Source of the DNA: Candidatus Bathyarchaeota archaeon
GTDB taxonomy: Archaea > Thermoproteota > Bathyarchaeia > Bathyarchaeales > DTEX01
NCBI GenBank assembly: GCA_021158305.1
Contig: JAGGUU010000083.1
Coordinates: forward strand, 1 to 9,394
Length of the DNA: 9,394 bases
Direction: 5' to 3'
Below, one piece after another: positions 6,027-9,394 of the stretch (positions within the stretch are counted from its first letter, which is position 1; the number at the start of each line of letters is the position of its first letter). A program made the position numbers and the translations under genes. The notes beneath the pieces are model-generated. The model was not told the origin of the DNA, made no database searches, and worked only from the letters and a program-made list of their open reading frames with translations.

Positions 6027-6039
6027 GAAATTTAAGCAA
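6027..6039. promoter_or_regulatory. Shared divergent core promoter (C/D sRNA and mtq2-like gene)
   Basis: GAAATTTAAGC is nearly symmetric and can serve as a TATA box in both directions: about 25 bases before the sRNA 5' end on the minus strand, and about 25 bases before a plausible start near 6060 for the methyltransferase mRNA. A second candidate for the plus strand is GATTTAAGG at 6044-6052. Confidence 0.35.
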
Positions 6040-6089
6040 AGATAGATTTAAGGATTGCCTTTCCCAGAGTAATGAAGAATATGAAATTC

Positions 6090-6094
6090 GAGGT
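6090..6094 (+). promoter_or_regulatory. Ribosome binding site GAGGT supporting a TTG start
   Basis: GAGGT lies six bases before TTG 6101 and is the main reason for accepting that rare start. A ten-codon ATG frame (6072-6104) ends across the TTG and is probably accidental. Confidence 0.6.
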
Positions 6095-6100
6095 CCTCCT

Positions 6101-6727
6101 TTGAATCTTCACAAATCTAAATCTCTAAAGAAGATTCGATTCGGAGAATTAGCCCTTTACATATCCGATGATGTCTATGAACCAGCGGAGGACACGTTTC
6201 TGATCGCTAAAAATCTTAAGGCCAAAGGCTTAGTTCTCGATATGGGAACCGGATGCGGAATCCTCTCAATCCTTGCAGCTTATGAAGCTGAACATGTCGT
6301 TGCTGTAGATATAAATCCACACGCCGCCAGATGTGCAAAGCTAAATATCGAAATGAATGGAGTATCAGACAAAGTTGACGTTATTGTTGGAGATCTCTTC
6401 GCACCGTTAATTGAAAAGTCCATCTTTGACACGATACTATTCAACGCGCCATATCTCCCTGAGAATGGGGAGCCTAACAGTCCAATTGAGTATGCATGGG
6501 CGGGTGGGAGAAGCGGAAGAAGGGTTATTGACTCCTTTATCGGGCAAGCGCCTAAACATTTAAAGATCGGCGGAAAGATTCTCATCGTTCAATCAACTCT
6601 TTCAAATGTGGAGAAAACGGTTAGGGAGCTTAATAAACAAGGCCTTAAGGCGAGAATAATCGATAAGCAGAATTTATTCTTCGAAACAATTGTTCTCATC
6701 GAAGCAATTAAGGATTTATCATCGTAA
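6101..6727 (+). CDS. HemK2/Mtq2-type protein methyltransferase (release factor glutamine methylase)
   Basis: A 208-residue SAM methyltransferase of the archaeal/eukaryotic Mtq2 (N6AMT1/HemK2) type. Characteristic marks are the N-terminal signature VYEPAEDTFL (25-34), motif I VLDMGTGCGILS (45-56), the ribose-binding acid in VDINP (Asp70), DLF around residue 100, and the catalytic NAPYLP (115-120), a variant of the NPPY glutamine/adenine-methylase motif with Ala for the first Pro. It lacks the N-terminal domain of bacterial PrmC, so its length is right for Mtq2. In eukaryotes and Haloferax this enzyme, with a Trm112 partner, methylates the GGQ glutamine of release factor (eRF1/aRF1); the same role is inferred here. 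No Trm112 gene is in view. The TTG start has a good ribosome site. Confidence 0.87.
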   Translation: MNLHKSKSLKKIRFGELALYISDDVYEPAEDTFLIAKNLKAKGLVLDMGTGCGILSILAAYEAEHVVAVDINPHAARCAKLNIEMNGVSDKVDVIVGDLFAPLIEKSIFDTILFNAPYLPENGEPNSPIEYAWAGGRSGRRVIDSFIGQAPKHLKIGGKILIVQSTLSNVEKTVRELNKQGLKARIIDKQNLFFETIVLIEAIKDLSS

Positions 6728-6762
6728 GATATATCTGCATCTAATGGAAAAAGAAGATTTGC

Positions 6763-6770
6763 ATAAATAA
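6763..6770 (+). promoter_or_regulatory. TATA box of the wHTH-ATP-cone-NrdD-like gene
   Basis: ATAAATAA, then TTTAG, would start transcription near 6793, leaving a leader of about 20-35 bases. An 8-bp palindrome AAAGCTTT (6801-6808) lies between the predicted start site and the coding region and might be an operator, but a dyad this short is weak evidence. Confidence 0.4.
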
Positions 6771-6811
6771 TTTAGTCATTGACCTATGAGACCCAGCAAT
6801 AAAGCTTTCTA

Positions 6812-9043
6812 GTGGGAGTTTTAGTCTTGAAAAGAAGATTGGGAGCGAAGATCCTTAGGGCGGTTGCCTCGCCTCTCAGACTTAATATTCTAAGAATGCT
6901 ATACGACAGAGGCTCATTATCATACACGGAGATAATGAACAATTTGAAGTTAAGCCCGAGCAGAGATGCAGGTAGATTCGCATATCATCTAAAAACCTTA
7001 ATAAGTATGGATCTGATAGCGTCTGACCCGAACTCTAGGAAATACTACATCACAGGACTTGGTAGAAGCCTCGTCGAATTCGCCGATGAAATAGAAAACA
7101 GCATGTATAGAGAGCAGATGCTCGTGAGAACCTCGCGCTTAGCGATTGAAAGATTCGACAGAAATAAGATCGCTGAATCCCTCATCAGAGAAGCAAGCGT
7201 CCCAGCCGATCTCGCCCAGAGAGTTGCAAGAGAAGCTGAGAGAAGACTCTTGAAGCTCGGAACAAAGTACTTAACGGCGCCTTTAATCCGAGAATTCGTC
7301 AACGCTATACTGATCGAGAGGGGACTGGAGGAGTATCGTCACAAAATGACGCGTCTCGGCTTTCCAGTATACGACGTAACCCTTCTGATGAAGGAGATGA
7401 GCGGAAAATCCGCTAATGTTGAAGATGTTCAGATGACAGCTGGTAGAAGAGTTATAGGCGAATACACCCTTCTAAATGTTCTACCCCGGAAGGTAGCGGA
7501 CGCCCATATTTCAGGAGAGATCCATATAGCTAATCTTGGATCCTGGATTCTGAAACCAAGCGTGTTTATGCATGATGCTAGAGTCTTCATCCAGTATGGT
7601 CTCCTACCCGGATCTCCCCTAAAGATAAGTGTAGCGGGAAGGCCTAAAAGTTTAAGGTCTGCTTTCTCTTTGCTTATTAATGCTCTTCAATTAGCAGCAT
7701 CTGAAATATCCCTAGAACAAGTTTTTGACTTCATAAATGTCTTCCTAGCTCCTTTTGCTAAGAATGTATCTCCTGAAGACATCAAAGAGGAGATCTCCCT
7801 TTTTCTAGCATCAATCAACCTGACCGTGCCAACGGAAGTATCATTTGGGCTTGAAGTCAATATTCCCCGATTCTTAGCCGAGCATAAAGCCTTCGGATGC
7901 GAAGGAAGAGAAGTAGGCGTCTACGGAGACTTCGTGGATGAAAGCTTACTCATAGCCTCAGCGTTCCTAGAGTGCTTAAAGGAAAGCGTAGAAGAAAAGC
8001 CTCTACTGAACCCAGCAATCATAGTTAAGATTAGAGACAATATACGCGGTGAATATGAGGAGATATTGGAGCTGGCACACGAACTCGCTGTCCACGGACT
8101 TCCATATTTTGCGAATCTTATTCCTAAATCTCAAAGATATGCGTCCTATGCGACCATAGGAGCTAGATTCGTCACTGACTGGAAAGAGGATTGGGAGATT
8201 GATACGATAAGAACTGGATGTATGGATCAAGTTATAGTGAATATTCCAAGGGCGGCTTACGAGTCCGCTAAGGACGAAGATAGATTCTTCGAGAAGATCC
8301 GAGAATTCACAGAGAAAGGCCTTGAAGCATTAAAGATCAAGCATCAAACAATCGAGAGCAGAGCCAAAGAAGGTCTTCTTCCTTTCCTCTTGCAGAGAAA
8401 AGATGGAGATTACTACTTTAGAATAGATAATTCCCTTTTAATCCTAAGCTTTGTAGGACTAAACGAAGCTGTTCAGTTCATGATTGGAGAGACCATTCAA
8501 GAGAGTTCCTACGCACTTAGCTTCGCGGATAAAGTGATCTCTTTCTTGACCGATCATGTTGAGAGGTACGGCAGAAAAGCTAACATGAGGTTTAAACTAG
8601 GTTTGCCATATGATTTCGAAGCTGCAACAAGGCTTGCTCAGCTAGATATCGAGAGATACGGGCTTGGAACAGTTCTCACACAAGGCGAAAGGGAAAGACC
8701 ATACTACACAAACCTTAACATTGTCCCTCATCATGCTGAAATTCCTCTAGAAGGATACTTGAAGATCGAATCCCATATGCAGAAGATTATTTCTGGGAGT
8801 CACCTAGCGAAAATCTCACTCGACAGCCTTGAAGCATCACCAGAAGAACTCCTCTCAATAACGAGAAATATAATCGATCAGCATCACATAGGATTCTATA
8901 CGTACGATCAGCCTCTAACATACTGTAGTAACTGCCGAAGAACATGGCGCGGAGAACTACTGAAATGCCCCTCCTGTGGATCGGTAAATACCCTAACACA
9001 ATTCGAGAGGGAAACAGCCCGGTACGGATTCAAAAAACTCTAA
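6812..9043 (+). CDS. Winged-helix + ATP-cone + NrdD-like protein, probably a non-reductase regulator
   Basis: A 743-residue three-part protein. Residues about 8-95 form an ArsR-type winged helix (LRAVASPLRLNILRML, then the recognition region FAYHLKTLISMDLI). About 102-190 match an ATP-cone, the dATP/ATP sensor of reductases and NrdR (RLAIERFDRNKIAESLIREA). From about 195 on it resembles anaerobic class III reductase NrdD: AHISGEIHIANLG, RTGCMDQVIVNIPRAAYE (468-485), and a C-terminal zinc knuckle CSNC/CPSC (705, 708, 719, 722). There is no Cys before residue 363 and none around 440-460, where the thiyl-radical Cys is expected. The glycyl-radical RxxGY is reduced to ARYGF five residues from the end. 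It therefore probably senses nucleotides and binds DNA rather than reducing nucleotides. GTG 6812 opens the frame; TTG 6827 with GGGAG (6814-6818) is at least as likely a start. No NrdG activase is nearby. Confidence 0.85.
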   Translation: MGVLVLKRRLGAKILRAVASPLRLNILRMLYDRGSLSYTEIMNNLKLSPSRDAGRFAYHLKTLISMDLIASDPNSRKYYITGLGRSLVEFADEIENSMYREQMLVRTSRLAIERFDRNKIAESLIREASVPADLAQRVAREAERRLLKLGTKYLTAPLIREFVNAILIERGLEEYRHKMTRLGFPVYDVTLLMKEMSGKSANVEDVQMTAGRRVIGEYTLLNVLPRKVADAHISGEIHIANLGSWILKPSVFMHDARVFIQYGLLPGSPLKISVAGRPKSLRSAFSLLINALQLAASEISLEQVFDFINVFLAPFAKNVSPEDIKEEISLFLASINLTVPTEVSFGLEVNIPRFLAEHKAFGCEGREVGVYGDFVDESLLIASAFLECLKESVEEKPLLNPAIIVKIRDNIRGEYEEILELAHELAVHGLPYFANLIPKSQRYASYATIGARFVTDWKEDWEIDTIRTGCMDQVIVNIPRAAYESAKDEDRFFEKIREFTEKGLEALKIKHQTIESRAKEGLLPFLLQRKDGDYYFRIDNSLLILSFVGLNEAVQFMIGETIQESSYALSFADKVISFLTDHVERYGRKANMRFKLGLPYDFEAATRLAQLDIERYGLGTVLTQGERERPYYTNLNIVPHHAEIPLEGYLKIESHMQKIISGSHLAKISLDSLEASPEELLSITRNIIDQHHIGFYTYDQPLTYCSNCRRTWRGELLKCPSCGSVNTLTQFERETARYGFKKL

Positions 9044-9046
9044 ACA

Positions 9047-9058
9047 AAAAGTTTATCA
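9047..9058 (+). promoter_or_regulatory. TATA box of the RNase P RNA gene
   Basis: AAAAGTTTATCA lies about 25-28 bases before the P1 helix of the RNA, giving it its own promoter despite the close upstream gene. Confidence 0.55.
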
Positions 9059-9081
9059 CATGTTGTACGTTTTTATTCGGC

Positions 9082-9391
9082 GGGGGCTGGTGAGCTGACG
9101 GACGGCTGTCGGGCCGTAAGGCCTGAGGAAACCCCGCCCACCACACAGACCGCAACGCCGCAAGGCGTAGGGCGAGAGCCCTGGCTCCAGAACAGAAACG
9201 GAACGTCCACCCGGACCTGTGACGCTGAGGCGTGCTAAGTCGCCGAGTAGGCCGGGTGGAAACGGTGAAACGGCTGTCCTGCGGGGTGAAAGGGCAAATA
9301 GGCGTCGATGAGTCTGTGCGAGACGCGGGTAGCCCGTATAGTCAAATGCCGTCTAAACAGAAGGCGGGTTACGATCAGCACACCAGCCCCT
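9082..9391 (+). ncRNA. rnpB: RNase P RNA (archaeal)
   Basis: The catalytic RNA that removes tRNA 5' leaders. P1 is perfect: GGGGCUGGUG (9083-9092) with CACCAGCCCC (9381-9390). The 5' conserved region reads GAGGAAACCCCGCCC (9125-9139) and the 3' one ACAGAAGGCGGGUUA (9357-9371); CCCGCC with GGCGGG forms P4. A further long helix in the specificity region is CCACCCGG (9207-9214) with CCGGGUGG (9252-9259), and CGGUGAAACGG with GGGGUGAAAGGGCAAAUAG follows. All parts from P1 to P1' are present, so the gene is complete at about 310 bases. The usual GAGGAAAGUCC is changed to GAGGAAACCCC, with a matching C-to-G change on the 3' strand. Start and end are set from P1; the exact ends are unknown. Confidence 0.95.
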
Positions 9392-9394
9392 CAC

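Noticed and set aside
6812..9043. Annotation as an ordinary anaerobic ribonucleotide reductase (nrdD)
   Set aside because: The added winged helix, the missing cysteine at the expected thiyl position and the degenerate RxxGY motif make the enzyme label unsafe.
1..9394. CRISPR array, insertion sequence or integrase-type mobile element
   Set aside because: I found no regularly spaced repeats, transposase or integrase motifs, or terminal repeats flanking genes. The tRNA has no visible downstream copy of its 3' end to suggest an attachment site.

Overview
The window looks like a chromosomal segment of an archaeon, probably a thermophile of the TACK/Thermoproteota side (Bathyarchaeia-like or similar). 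That placement is an inference. The domain-level evidence is an archaeal-type RNase P RNA at the right end, a C/D box guide RNA with all four boxes, TATA-type promoters about 25 bases before starts (two apparently giving leaderless mRNAs), GGTG/GAGGT-type ribosome binding sites, and an Mtq2/HemK2-type release-factor methyltransferase. The RNA genes are much richer in G+C than their surroundings, as is usual in thermophiles.

Layout, left to right. Positions 1-145 hold a G+C-rich island (about 63% by hand count in 1-120, against about 38% in 121-180) that folds into nested perfect helices with a kink-turn and an ACA tail, followed by a T6 run: a probable structured ncRNA, perhaps H/ACA-like, possibly cut by the window edge. 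Positions 94-365 otherwise hold only a possible decayed minus-strand reading frame and a terminator-like hairpin. Positions 366-2403 are an A+T-rich divergent pair: a class I SAM methyltransferase (minus) and an aminoglycoside-phosphotransferase-fold kinase (plus). Both are predicted leaderless, and a perfect inverted repeat covers the methyltransferase start region. Next comes a sulfatase-fold hydrolase with Thr at the nucleophile position (2603-4075). The three together resemble enzymes of surface glycan or lipid modification, but no glycosyltransferase is present to prove it.

A tRNA-Pro(CGG) with an encoded CCA lies on the minus strand at 4169-4246. A 12-TM MFS transporter (minus, 4538-5737) follows. 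Between it and the next gene lies a minus-strand C/D box sRNA (5941-6009), transcribed divergently from the Mtq2-like methyltransferase gene (6101-6727) across a shared A+T-rich core. The largest gene (6812-9043) encodes a winged-helix + ATP-cone + NrdD-like protein that seems to lack the class III reductase catalytic cysteine; it reads more like a nucleotide-sensing transcription regulator than a reductase. The RNase P RNA gene (9082-9391) follows 38 bases later with its own TATA box, and is complete to its P1 helix.

The right half is mostly informational (release-factor modification, rRNA/tRNA modification guide, tRNA, tRNA processing) plus a possible dNTP-related regulator. The left half is more accessory. 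The best candidates for something new are the catalytically degenerate wHTH-ATP-cone-NrdD protein, the left-edge ncRNA, and a base change at the normally invariant P4 bulge of the RNase P RNA. No transposon, CRISPR array or phage gene is visible.
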